64,000 nucleotides of DNA. Source: Epiperipatus broadwayi (Eukaryota > Onychophora > Udeonychophora > Euonychophora > Peripatidae). The stretch lies in the NCBI GenBank assembly GCA_028023455.1, contig JAQFVV010012423.1, positions 7,360,269 through 7,424,268 of the forward strand. Direction: 5' to 3'. The translations under genes and the position numbers were made by a program. Below the pieces are notes generated by a model. That model did not search any database. It saw nothing but the letters and a program-made list of their open reading frames with translations, and was not told where the DNA came from. Below, piece by piece: positions 24,090 through 35,649 of this stretch. Position 1 is the first letter of the stretch, and each line of letters opens with the position of its first letter.

Positions 24090-26300
24090 TAATTTAATTA
24101 TTTCAAATAATGAGAAATCTAGTTCTGCGATTATAATATAAATAGGAATAGAATAGTCTAGTTTTGGTGGTATTAGAAATGAGACTAATCTTGTTACTGT
24201 GTGAATTGTTGATGTCTTGAATTTAAAATTGTGGCTAAATATTAAGTTATGAGATTAAATCAGCTGTTTGTATCAAACTAGAGTTGTCAGCTATTTAATT
24301 AACTGTTTTTTTTCCCACTAGTTGACTTGTATGATAAACTGTAATAGTTAAATTGTTATGGAATAAGAGCTGTTTTAAAGTTATAGATTACTATAGAGTC
24401 TAGATCACGTCATTAAGCAGGCTTAGGATTTTTATTCTAGGTAGCTGACCTACAGCCAGTCAGCTATACTGTATTGATCACCAAATAAATATCTGATTAC
24501 AGTTAATTACCTAAAGACTCTAGATTAATTTGGTTTTGTCATGTGAATGTCCTATACACTAATTATAAAAACAAACATTGCTAGAGTGGTGGTATCATAT
24601 TCCTACAGGCAGGCTTTGAGAGTATAGTTTACATATCCAAGGCTAGTTCAAGAACTTTCCTACAAAATATATATGTATACAAAAATAGTACTTATGATTT
24701 TCTAAATATCATTAAATTTTTTTAATTCAAAAAGCCTTGTAGCCATAGTCCTTGTAATAAGCAATAAAAGTATTGCAGTTGTCATCATTGGTACCCTAGT
24801 TTGTTTTTGTGGACTATCTAACTCTCAACAAAAACTAATTTGTGATCAATTAAGAAAATGACAGGAAGGGGAAAAAAAAACAAAAATTTTTTTTTAATAC
24901 ATACATATAAAAAGTAAAAACAATGCTATATAATTCAAATGATTTCAGTAAAGAATAACCCTGTGACTATTCTACTATAAATAAAATATGTCAGACTATA
25001 TGGTTAGTTATTCTGAATATGATGTGACATTTGAGTGCCCAGGTGGTAGGTAAATAGATTAATTCCATTCATATTTTTAAATTTACTCACTAAGTTGTTT
25101 TTTATTTAGCTGAAAATTGATCCAGGAATCTTTAAATTTTAAGTTTGCCACTGTGCTAAACTGCACAAAGTAAAAAAGCTTAATCTGTCTTGTCTGAAGA
25201 ACTAGATTTTAATTTTAATGCAACATCTTAGATTATTTGGAACTCTGCCATTAATTTACCTAAATTTTTTTACATAAAGTGGTACTGTTTGACTTTGGGC
25301 TTTTTTTTGCTCTCCTATGGCTATATGTAGCACTATTTTGTTGATTTTGCATTTATTTTGACAGCAGAAACTGGAACTAAATTATATTGATTTATTAGGT
25401 CAAAAAAATCTGAAGAGGTCAGAAGTCTACAGCCAAAAGAAAGTACAAAGGATCTGCACCCATACATTTTATTCTTTTGTTGTTAGTGATGAGCAAAAAA
25501 ATTGTATTTTTTTGGTAAATATTCATGAATATTTTTACAAAATATTTGTACAATAATTATTTAAAAACAAAAGTTTTCTTGATTACACTTTGATTATTGT
25601 AATGGTAAAATGGAAACTACAAATGGTAACGGTTTGCTAAACACAGTAATATGGAACTTTTGTGATATTTTTATAATTTTAAATACAATCTTTAATTTTT
25701 GAACAAAATTTCATAGATTTATAATGATTTAATATTAATTTATTAGTGTTTTAAAAATGAAATTCAGTCAAGACAGATTTTATTGATTTTCTTTTTTCAG
25801 TAGCATTAAGATATCAGCCAATAAGAAAAAAATAATTGTTCTGATTACATATTTCTCGTAGTATTTTTTATATTTTCAAAATTTAAATAGGATTTTTTAA
25901 AGGATGCTTTTTATTTGTAAACTCACATTTCTAACAAATCAAGCCCAATTTATTGTATTCCTATATAAAATAAAGATTTAAAAACTAAAATCAAATTTTG
26001 AACATCTATAAAAATTGTCACCAGGGAAGAACACAGGAAATGTCAACCTGTTGAATTAATCAGTTATACATCTACTTGTACTGGACCTACTATCTACAAT
26101 ACTATTTAAATTAATTTACATTTCTGTAATTATTTGTACTAGTTTGGGAAAATAATACTAGGTCTTTATACTGTTATCATCAATATAATAATAAACAATC
26201 ATCACCTTTGTTTTTTTTTAAGTGAATTCTCTGTCACTGTAACCATGCTGTTTTATTCATATTTTTATATGAACTATATCCAATTTCATAAACAGATTTT
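24090..26300. other. AT-rich non-coding stretch
   Basis: No gene, RNA or clear repeat seen. Confidence 0.5.
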
Positions 26301-26309
26301 TAAATTAAT

Positions 26310-26555
26310 ATGTCTTTAGCCTAACCTTCAACCTTCCCAAAATTTTACCTTCCATTACATTAATTTTATTTTTCTCAATTTCATTATATTCAATCGTTTT
26401 TTTTCCTTCTATATGAATTTCTTTCTATATCCGGTCATTAGTTCTTTTTCATCCAGTTTGTCCTAGTCAACCTTTTCCAAATCCACACTTCTATATTTTC
26501 CGATACTATCTCACATCCATATGTCACTATACTCCAAACAAACATTCTAACAAAT
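26310..26555 (-). pseudogene. LINE C-terminal relic, 3' part (split by the LTR element)
   Basis: Minus-strand translation contains FVRMFVWSIVTYGCEI, then WIWKRLTRTNWMKK, then a decayed tail. This is the familiar post-RT segment of arthropod endonuclease/RT LINEs (pattern ..KFV..F.WS..LYG.E.W..). Stops and small indels are frequent. It continues on the far side of the LTR element at 28883-29100. Confidence 0.75.
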
Positions 26556-27538
26556 TGTTGTATTTTGTAAAAATATATTTACATTAGTTTAAGTTTATGT
26601 ACTCCAGAAAAAGTAGAAAATATTAGAGAAATATATTTAAATCACAAACTGATAAGCACTAAATTTAATTAAAGAATTTACGTTAATTGCAATCGATAAA
26701 TTCCAAGAAATATTTGCTGATTACAAATATTCCTTGATAAGACTAATTAATGAATGGAATAGACTAAATTACCTTATATGGAAAGGAATTACTAAGGTAC
26801 CAATTAATTAGTTATAGACCTAAATACATTACTCTATATGGAGAAAGTAATTAATTATATAATTAAAAACTATAAATAGAATAAGTAACAAGGTGCATCA
26901 TTCATTTTCCAATTCATTTTGTAGAGAGATGTGACAATAGTTTCAGTTAAGGTGTAATGCTCTCAGTGAAAATGTGTTCACAGGCAGCAGCTGAAAATGC
27001 CCACAGAGTTTGGGAAACTGGGGTCAGAGGAAACCGTCTGGATAGCAGCTAAATGTGTGAGGAGTTGATTTTCCAGCAGATTTCAAGTGAAGTTACCAAG
27101 AGGACTGTTGCTGAGAGACTGAAGTAATTGCAGCTAAAAGAAGCTCATAGTGATGGTTGCAGTGCTCTATGATGAAGCCAGATATGTTCGTGTGCAGCTG
27201 AACTGGACCAGGGCCAAAGTGTTTGGGAAACCGATGTCAATAGTAACCATTTTGAAAGCAGCCAGTCTTAAAGTTCATCGGGGGAAATGAACCAATGAGA
27301 ACTATATATATAGATTGTGATATGTGTGTAGCAATACCTCATTGGGAGAAGTTAATAAAAATGAATTATACCTGTGTATAGTATGTTATGTGTGTAGCAA
27401 TACCTCATCAGGGAAAGTTAACCATATGGAACTATATATATATATTTGTGTTGCGAGCGTAGCTGATTGTTTGCTATTTTTATTATATATTATTTTGTTT
27501 GTTGGTATTTAAAATGTGTGCATTTTGAATACACACCA
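26556..27538 (+). repeat. 5' LTR
   Basis: Near-complete direct copy of the 3' LTR, but about 45 bp longer because of a segment near 26685-26735 (TTTGCTGATTACAAATATTC) absent from the 3' copy. It contains internal repeats of the phrase TGTGTAGCAATACCTCAT and three GGAACTATATATA-like TATA clusters (about 27298-27445) that could serve as promoter elements. Confidence 0.8.
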
Positions 27539-27965
27539 TGCTGACACAGTTGCATTTCAAACCTGTGAGTAGCAAATAGGTTTTGGATAAACAAGTTTAG
27601 CCACAGTCAGGAGAAACCTGGTGAAAATGGAAACGCAGGTTAGTAAAACTTGTGAGTATATGAAATGCTGACAACAGAAGTGAAATTTTTAAAATATTTT
27701 CTGCAAGTCTACGTGATACAGTATATTGAAAGTTAGTAAATAAAATGCTTGTGCAGTCATTATCAGAAGCTGAATCCCACCACGCTTGTGCAGTCACCAT
27801 TGAACCTGTAAGTGGTGAAGAAGTTTGGCAGCAATTTGAAATGGACATTTCTAAAATGAAAGAACAGGAAAAAATCAAGTGTTTCTCCAAGTTACCCAAA
27901 AAGAAAAAAAAAGCACCCAAATTGGTGACTGATCACAACAAGGGTTTTTCTGGAGTTGGGGGAAG
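27539..27965 (+). other. Internal region of the LTR element
   Basis: About 427 bp between the LTRs. The longest plus frame starts at 27745 and runs into the 3' LTR to 28065. Its unique part contains EEVWQQFEMDISKMKEQEK and a lysine run (LPKKKKKAPK). I do not recognise this as gag, protease or RT. It may be a remnant of gag or captured sequence. The polypurine tract lies at its right edge. Confidence 0.5.
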
Positions 27966-28877
27966 TGTATTTTGTATTAGTATAAGTTTGTGTACCGCAG
28001 AAAAAGTAGAAAATATTAGAGAAATATATTTAGATGATGAACTGATAAGCGCTAAATTTAATTAAAGAATTTACATTAATATTTCTTGATAAGACTAATA
28101 ATGAATGGAATAGACTAAATTACCTTATATGGAAAGGAATTCCTAGGGCACCAATTAATTAGTTATACACCTAAATACATTACCATATATGGAGAAAGTA
28201 ATTAATTGTGTAATTAAAACTATAAATAGAGTAAGCAATAAGATGCATCATTCATTTTGCAGAGAGATGTGACAATAGCTTCAGTTAATGTGTAGCACTC
28301 AGTGAAAATGTGTTCATGGGCAGCAGCTGAAAAGACTCACAGAGTTTGGGAAACCGGAGCCAGAGGAAGTCATCTGGATAGCAGCTAGATGTGAAGAGTT
28401 GATTTTCCAGCGGATTTCAAGTGAAGTTACCAAGAGAACTGTTGCTGAGAGATGGAAGTAATTGCAGCTAAAAGAAACTTATATTAATGGTTGCAGTGCT
28501 CTATGACAAAGCCAGATGTGTTCGTGTGCAACTGAACTGGACCAGAGCCAAAGTGTTTGGAAAATCGAGATCAATGGTAACCATCTTGAAAGTAGCTAGT
28601 CTTAATATTCATCAGGGGAAATGAACCAATGAGAACTATATATATATAGATTGTGATATGTATGTAGCAATATCTCATTGGGAGAAGTTAATCAAAGTAA
28701 ACTATACCTATGTATAGTATGTTATGTGTGTAGCAATACCCCATCGAGGGAAGTTAACCATAGGGAACTATATATATATATATTTGTGTTGCAAGGATAG
28801 CAGACTGTTCGCTATATCTTATTATATATTATTTTGATTGTTGGTATTCAGAATGCGTGCCTTTCGAATGCACAGCA
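27963..28877 (+). repeat. 3' LTR
   Basis: Direct copy of the 5' LTR with many substitutions, implying the insertion is not recent. It ends CACAGCA, followed by the CAAAT target duplication. Confidence 0.8.
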
Positions 28878-28882
28878 CAAAT

Positions 28883-29100
28883 TTCATCCTATTTTTTGAT
28901 AATCAAAGTTTATTTAGCAGTAAAGTCTCTTAATTTTGAAAAACCTATTCTGCCAGTATTCTTTTTCTTTTAATCTCAACTATGCATCATCGTTAATCAT
29001 TTACTAACTTGCTCTAGACCTTATTTTCAGTTATTATTTATCCACCACCTGTAACTTTTAAGTTTTACCAATATTTATCCTTAATTTAATACTATATGTA
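28883..29100 (-). pseudogene. LINE C-terminal relic, 5' part
   Basis: The minus strand yields IITENK, EIKRKRILAE and LSKNRMKFVRM, running straight into FVWSIVTYG on the other side of the LTR element once the duplicated CAAAT is collapsed. The pattern 'EIKRRIALAK..F..K..LL..' is typical of the region just before the WS..LYG motif. It fades out beyond about 29100. Confidence 0.7.
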
Positions 29101-29109
29101 AAAGTATAT

Positions 29110-30890
29110 TCAATCTATTAAGCATTTCATTGACATATTTTCCCTCCTATCAAATTTGTAATTATAGTTATATCTACACAACAAATATTATGAGTTCTTC
29201 TGTAAACACTATAATACAAAAGAAAATAATTTCTTCAAATTCTTCTTTAAGGTATTTAATAATTAAATATTATTATTTGGTGTAATCAAACATTATTTTT
29301 GGTGATCGTGTGAATAGCATTTTTGTAGAATGAACTATCATCTGGTTTTTCATTATCGTAGTGATGAAATTCATCCATCTTATTATTGAATGTTTCTTTC
29401 ACTTTCAATATTTTTGACCATTTCTAATGAATCAAATTGCCTCAAAATATGACTAAAATAAGATAATTTCAATATGATCATTAATAAGTTTAATCTTGCT
29501 AAGTACCCACTTGGTCATTTTCTTTTGTCATCAAAGTCTTGACTTCTTAATTCAACATATTTCAAAGGGATTAATATTTGCATTAATAAAAATTATATTT
29601 TTAATGCAAATAAATGTTCAGACACTTAAAATAAATTTAAATTATGGATTATACATTTGAAAATCGTAAATACATCTATACCTCAATTATTTCACTAAGA
29701 AATTGTTTAAATTTGAGATCAAGTTTTAAAATGATTTTTTGTTTTTATACTGGTTACATCAAGAAGAAAAATGTTTTTGTTTTTTTTTTAAATTTATAGT
29801 ATCTATTTGGGAGTTTTCACAATGTTTACAAAAAAGTGCCTGCTAGGAAACATCGTATTTAATAATTACATGTGAGCACTTGAAAAGAGAACCAAAAAAT
29901 TAAATATGCAAAACAGTCTTTTTTCAGCAGTATATTCTAAACTCCTCTCTAATTACATTTAGCTTGAATATATATACTAAAGTTGTATTTAAAATATTAA
30001 ATAGATTAATAACAAAAAAAACTTAACCCAACATCAGCATAGTTAAATAGGTATTGATACTTAATTGAAATACCACTGACATCATCACGCGCACACTCAC
30101 AAACACATACAATTCTAAGATTTAAAATTACATTATTAATAATAAATGTTTAAGAAAAGGAAAAGGGAGACTAATAGTTTTTTTTTTCTTCAAATACAAC
30201 AAAACAGCCTTCTTTAACAGGGCTAAAGGTCTTTTAACCTAGTAGAAGAATTATGAGTCGCTTCAATCTAAATTTTGATATCTAAACTATAAATGTCATT
30301 TGTAATTATAACAACATTGGTTCATAGACTTTTTTTTTTTTACTTGTTGAAAATTTAAAATCAATTAACTACATATATGGGGACCACCCACCGTGAATGG
30401 TACAAAGTTTGTGCTTTTATTAGATAAATTTTTTTAAAAAAAAAAGACATATTATGAAGATACTTTATTAGCAACACAAAAGATTAATAGCAAATCGTTG
30501 TTTAACTTTTAAAAAAATTATTTCATTTTAGTCTTAAATGAAACTTTACATACTCTATAAAAGTAATTGAGTAATGATAATTATTTGGATTTTGAATTAC
30601 TTTTAATTACAAAATCATCTTAAAAAGATAATTCACAAAACTTACAATACTGCACTAATGAACTATTTGTAATTAAAATTGGTGACAAACTTAAAATGTC
30701 ATTGCTAAAATTAATCTTATTCTTCTATTGTTTTATACGATTCAAAATCTTGACTGTTTTTTTTTAATTTCCCACTACACAAGAGTCTTTTTTCTGTATT
30801 TTTTAGATCGTTGTCGTTTTTCTATTTTGTCTCACAACTTTTCACTGGTACTTTAGTCCGGATGTGAAATTGTAGTCTTTAGTACTTATG
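29110..30890. other. AT-rich non-coding stretch
   Basis: No gene or clear repeat seen. Confidence 0.5.
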
Positions 30891-30898
30891 TTTACTAA

Positions 30899-31161
30899 AT
30901 ATTTGATAGTACTTTTATTTAATTAAGTAAATTTAACTTTCAAAGATTTAAAGAATCATTTTTAACAAAGTTGTAAATAACTACTACACTTTCTGTTTTA
31001 ACGGCAATTTATTTACATGGCTATATTTAAAGCATAAGTAAGTCAGTTATGGCTAGAAGTTCATACTGTATAGTAGATATAAAAATACTCTAGAGATCTT
31101 CAACAGCTTATCGTTGAAAGTTAAATTTACTTAATTAAATAAAACATACTATCAAATATAT
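30899..31161. repeat. Small foldback (inverted repeat) element
   Basis: The left arm, ATATTTGATAGTACTTTTAT then TTAATTAAGTAAATTTAACTTTCAA, is repeated in reverse at 31112-31161. Arms are about 46-50 bp around a ~165-bp spacer. It is probably a MITE; no target duplication identified. Confidence 0.65.
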
Positions 31162-31385
31162 AGTAGCAATCATAGATAATCACAATAATTTTACTGTTTT
31201 CTTGAACAGTTTTTTTTTATAGAGATTCCTGCTTTTTAAAACTATTTTCATAATTTTCAATGTCATTATCATAAAAATATCAGCAAGCGATAAAATAACA
31301 TAATATTGATAGTTGATCATAATTATGCTAATAGCATAGGAGAAAACATAAGTTGTTTATACTATGTTTAAAATTTTATGAATAG

Positions 31386-31805
31386 GTAAGATGTCCATAT
31401 GTCCGGTTTTATCTCTCTTGTCCTGGGGTCCCGACATTCTTTCAGAACAGTTAATTGGTCTCTCTAATTTTTAACTTTATATTTACTTTAAATTAATATT
31501 TTTTCATTTAATATTTTATAATTAATTTTTTGATTCGTTAATCAATAAATTTTCCAAAATTGAAGTAGCTTTCCATTATTTCCTTACGTTTGTAATAAAT
31601 GATTTCAATTTGATTTTGTTTTGATATATACAAACAATTGTCTTTAGCTTTTGTTTATATTACGAAATGAGTATATTGTTAATAAAGTAAATGTGATTAT
31701 ATAGTTTATGATTTTTTTATTTTGTAATGAATGTATAGTAATCATATTTTTTATTTTTTTTATCATCTGTCTCGGTTATGCCCTATAGAAATATGGACAC
31801 CCTAC
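31386..31805. mobile_element. 420-bp TIR element with 6-bp target duplication
   Basis: Left end GTAAGATGTCCATATG; the right end read inward is GTAGGGTGTCCATATT, so the first 15 bases match at 13. GAATAG directly abuts both ends (31380-31385 and 31806-31811). The interior is non-coding. A superfamily cannot be assigned from this alone. Confidence 0.55.
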
Positions 31806-31811
31806 GAATAG

Positions 31812-33900
31812 GTAGAATCCCATTCTTATGGTCATTAAAAAATAATGTCTGTAGCACCTAATAATAGTACTGTTTTATCCTCTCCCTCTACGCATTTTTT
31901 TTACTGTGTTATATTGTATTTAATGGCTCTAATAATCTCGTCTTCTGCGTACCCGTTTCCTTTTCGTTATTTTTTTAAAAACTAAAATGCAATTGGTTAA
32001 AAATCAAACCGTAATTATAGACATTCACATGGATCTCTTGAATTTATTCTTCAAAAAAGTTGAACATGTTATCTATTATTAGAACATTATTTAAACTAGC
32101 TTCATTTTTATTAAATTTTAAAATGTCTTTGTTTTTATTAAATTATGCTTAATGTGATTAGAACAATGTAATTAATTATTAAGAGAATTTTTGTAATATT
32201 TTGAACTTTGTTAAGAGTATTGAATCATATATCATTTAATGCTTAAAAATTTTGTTATACAATCTTCCTTATAGAAAGAATTATATAAAAGGAATCATTG
32301 AAATATTCTTGTATGAGTTAATTTTACAGGAAACAAAAGAAAATAAAAATATATATACTTAGTGGGCTGTTGTATCGGCTTGATTTGTTTTCAGTCCTTC
32401 ACATGATTACTGAAATTAGCAGATATTAGTGAACACTATTTCATACATTTTAAATGCATATATATATAGGGTAAACTACATCTTTATGATGCTGTTTACT
32501 TCAAAAATTATACATAGGACAATGTTTCACAATTATTTTAATAAATTTATTTAAATCTACAGAAATTGGCAACAACCTCATTATTGACAGACAACCTTCT
32601 CCTAGTAGTTTTTATTTTTAGGTTCAAACCATTTCTGAATTCATATCTTTTATATGCAGAAAATGGTTTAACCTCTCTATGCTAAAGTCTTCCTCTAAAC
32701 TTAATGTTTTTTGATGCAATTCAGTAGAGTCATGAACTACACTGTATCTAACTATGTGACTTCAATTATCTGCTATCCAAAGAAAAATGTAAACATACAA
32801 AGAAAAAACATTAAAATTTGCAAAGTTGTGAAATTTGGGCAGCCATTTTTTTTTCTTTTCTAAGCACTGTAAGCAATTAAGTTTTTTTTAAAAAGTAAAA
32901 TTTGTAAATAAATTTTAAATTATGCCAACAACAATTTTTTTTCTCAGAGAGCCATAAACAATTACTGTTCATTAATAAAATTTCTTTAGTTTATGTTGAA
33001 AGCACATATATTTTATTTTTTCTTTATTATCGTTTTTAAATTTGATATGCAGTATTTCATGTAATAAAGTACTTTATAAGAGTAATGCTAAATGTTTACA
33101 AAATTTTAGAACATACTTAAACTTAATCCTTATTTGAAAACATTAAAATAGAGTTATTATAATTTCTTGATAAAGATACTATTTTATTATATTAATATTG
33201 CCCTGAGCTTATTTAATAGCGATGAAAGTCAGGCATTTTCCTATTCACTTTATTTTAAAAATAAAAATATTAACTTTTTTATTATTATTATTATTCTTAT
33301 TGCTTCAATGAGAGTATGAGTGAACACACCCTGTAAAATATATGTAAATGAGTTCCCTCAATTTATTACTAATAGTTATATTATTACTTTTAAAATTTTT
33401 TGTTTATACTATGATCTTAATTTAAGTAAGTTTAGTATTATACATATAAAAAAGCATCCGTGTTTTATATATATATGTGTGTTTAAAAGTACTGTGCACT
33501 TGCAGTTCAATAAGTACTAGTTAATCTATTCTAATCAATGTTTATCAATAATATATGAGCTATTATGTGCTACATATGTTTGTTTGTATTGGGGGAGGGG
33601 GGGCAGACTTGGAGCAAAATATAGCATAGTTCACAGCTCCACTGTATATGATAATTTATCAGAATAATCTTTTTGTTCAAATGTTCCACCCATGAACCAT
33701 AATGCTTTTTTAGTTTTCACTAAATACTTGTGTGAATGTGATTTTTACAATTTCAGGAACACGATGAATATTACCATGAATTTTTTTCCCCTTATGTCAT
33801 AAATTGACAATTTTTTCTTTATTGAATTAGTCAGTTTTCAAAACTAAATCAATTATTTTCATTTTATCTCATAAAGGAAACATTTCATAACTTGTCAAAT
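31812..33900. other. AT-rich non-coding stretch
   Basis: No gene or clear repeat seen, apart from homopolymers and a G-rich tract near 33590-33603. Confidence 0.5.
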
Positions 33901-33903
33901 ATT

Positions 33904-33992
33904 GGTAGCCGAAAGGTTAGCACAGCTGCCTTACAAGCAGTTGTCCTGAGTTCGTTTCCTGGCCGATGCTTTGACACATGAAAAAAAAAAAA
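33904..33992 (+). repeat. tRNA-derived SINE, copy 2
   Basis: GGTAGCCGAAAGGTTAGCAC then CTGCCTTACAAGCAG (a 4-bp anticodon-type stem with a 7-base loop), a B-box-like GAGTTCGTTTCC, then GGCCGATGCTTTGACACATG and poly(A). Same family as the copies at 1845 and 57527. Confidence 0.8.
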
Positions 33993-33994
33993 CA

Positions 33995-35440
33995 TTTCAT
34001 GACTTCTTTTAGGCTTGAAAAATTGTGCTTTAGGACAATTTAAACAAAATGTTAATTTTGTAAGTCAAACAGAGAAATAATGAGTGTGGGCAAGAAATAT
34101 TAGCATGATTTTTTTTCTTTTATTATATTTTATAATAATTTATTGAATATAAAGCTTCAGCATGTAATTTTTTTTTCTTTCAAAATTAAATTTTTTCTAT
34201 TTTGTCACATGAACATAAAATTTCACAGATTTTTTTAGTCTTTATAAAATTGTGACTATCATTAACTTTGTACTTTGCGCCTTTTTAAATTGAATTAAAT
34301 TTTTTAATTCATAGCAGTAAGATAATAATAAGCTTCCATGCAATAATGTAAGTGATTTAATATGCAAAACAAGAAAATGCCTGCAACTATATTGTATAAG
34401 CAAGTGCATATGAAATTCATGAATTTCTAATTTTTTATTTATTTATAAACTGCACGTTTTGAGAGCATGAATTTGATATTCTACTGTTCAATTTATTCAA
34501 AAACTAAATTAGTTTGAATTTTTAATTTTAAATTGTTGTTGTATTATAATATTTAAAAATGCTTTTTGCAATTGTTAAGAAAAAAATTTATTGATTGCAC
34601 AAATAATATATGGACTGGTACTTATATAATATTTTGTGTGTGTGTTTGTGAAACTTTATAATTCATTCCATTACATTTTAATTACACATATATATAATTA
34701 AATTGCAAATACTGATTTTTTTTTAGAACGACATATATATTCACTGCAAAATTGTGCTCAAAGTGATTTATATAAAAGATACAATAAAGAGGAAATGCAA
34801 AATTTTTTGAAGCACATTAAATATAATATTGAAGATCTGAACATTATCCAAGCAATTGAACACAATTAATGTGTTCTTTAGTAAAATGATTTAGCAACTT
34901 TTGTAATTGTTACTTGAAAATTAATTGTACTTATGTATTTGTAGGAGAGATGGTACACCTTTTCACATTCGTGATAAATGTTTAACCTTGTGACCCATCA
35001 AGTAACCCTGCAATCTCAACCGATCTTGTCCAATAACATGATACATTTACACTTTTATTTATTGTCCAGATTTTATTCGGACAAGTTTTTCTCAAAATGT
35101 ATTTTACTTCAGTGCTGATTTATTTTTCCAATTTTCTGATTAATACTACCATTTTTTTCTTTTTTAAAACAGTACAAAATGATGACAGCAATGTCGTTGT
35201 AATGTTTGAGGATGTAATAATGAAATAGGCCTTTATAAGAGAACGTGATTGGAGTGTTCCAGGATTCCATTTTTGATGGCGATATAATTTATTTACAGCT
35301 GAGCTTGCAAATTGACATTCATAGAATGGGGGAAGCAGAGCTTGGTTTAGCAGAGAAAAACATAAAATTGGAGGCCCTAACAAAATTGTTGGAATTAACT
35401 AAGGCCTTTTGCACAAAAAAAAAACGGACAAATTTTTCTG
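33995..35440. other. AT-rich non-coding stretch
   Basis: No gene is supported. An open plus frame (35245-35457) containing AELGLAEKNIKLEALTKLLE runs into the Merlin relic and may be part of it, but I cannot match it to the family. Confidence 0.4.
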
Positions 35441-35446
35441 GAATAT

Positions 35447-35645
35447 TGGATGTTTGATAGCTTGTGCAGGGAGAATGACAAGTGTTTCATCATGAGAAAT
35501 CATGATAGAACAGCAGCAATGCTGATGGAAGCCATTAAACAAAATGTGGAAGAGGAATCGACAATTTATTTGGACTTTGAAAGCCTATAAAACTGCTCAA
35601 TTATGAGCTGCCAATTACCAACCATTTTCATGTGAATCATTCTAG
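35447..35645 (+). pseudogene. Merlin (ISXO2-like / IS1595) transposase relic
   Basis: The plus strand reads WMFDSLCRENDKCFIMRNHD, RTAAMLMEAIKQNV, EEESTIYLDFESL. After a one-base shift it gives KLLNYELPITNHFHVNHS. This follows the ISXO2-like transposase order: W-V-F-G-G-x-C-R-E-T-x-x-C-F, then DRS..TL...I...I..GSTI.SD, then H..VNHS. The D after STIY is the expected second catalytic residue. The first catalytic region and the C-terminus are missing or decayed, with a stop and frameshift, so it is dead. TIRs were not found. Confidence 0.7.
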
Positions 35646-35649
35646 ATAA

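Larger units (their letters stand above)
26556..28877 (+). mobile_element. Compact non-autonomous LTR retroelement, complete with target duplication
   Basis: Two direct repeats (26556-27538 and about 27963-28877) flank only ~425 bp. The repeats open with TGTTGTATTTTG (3' copy diverged at its first bases) and close with a CA end (GAATACACACCA / GAATGCACAGCA). A purine tract, GGAGTTGGGGGAAG, immediately precedes the 3' repeat, as a polypurine tract should. Flanks are CAAAT on both sides (26551-26555 and 28878-28882). Deleting the element plus one CAAAT restores a LINE reading frame across the site, independently confirming the boundaries. No gag-pol is present, so it is TRIM/LARD-like. I could not identify a primer-binding site with confidence. 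Confidence 0.85.

Noticed and set aside
27745-28065. 106-residue frame as a small host gene
   Set aside because: It begins in the interior of the LTR element and ends inside the 3' LTR, so it is a by-product of the element. No conserved domain seen.
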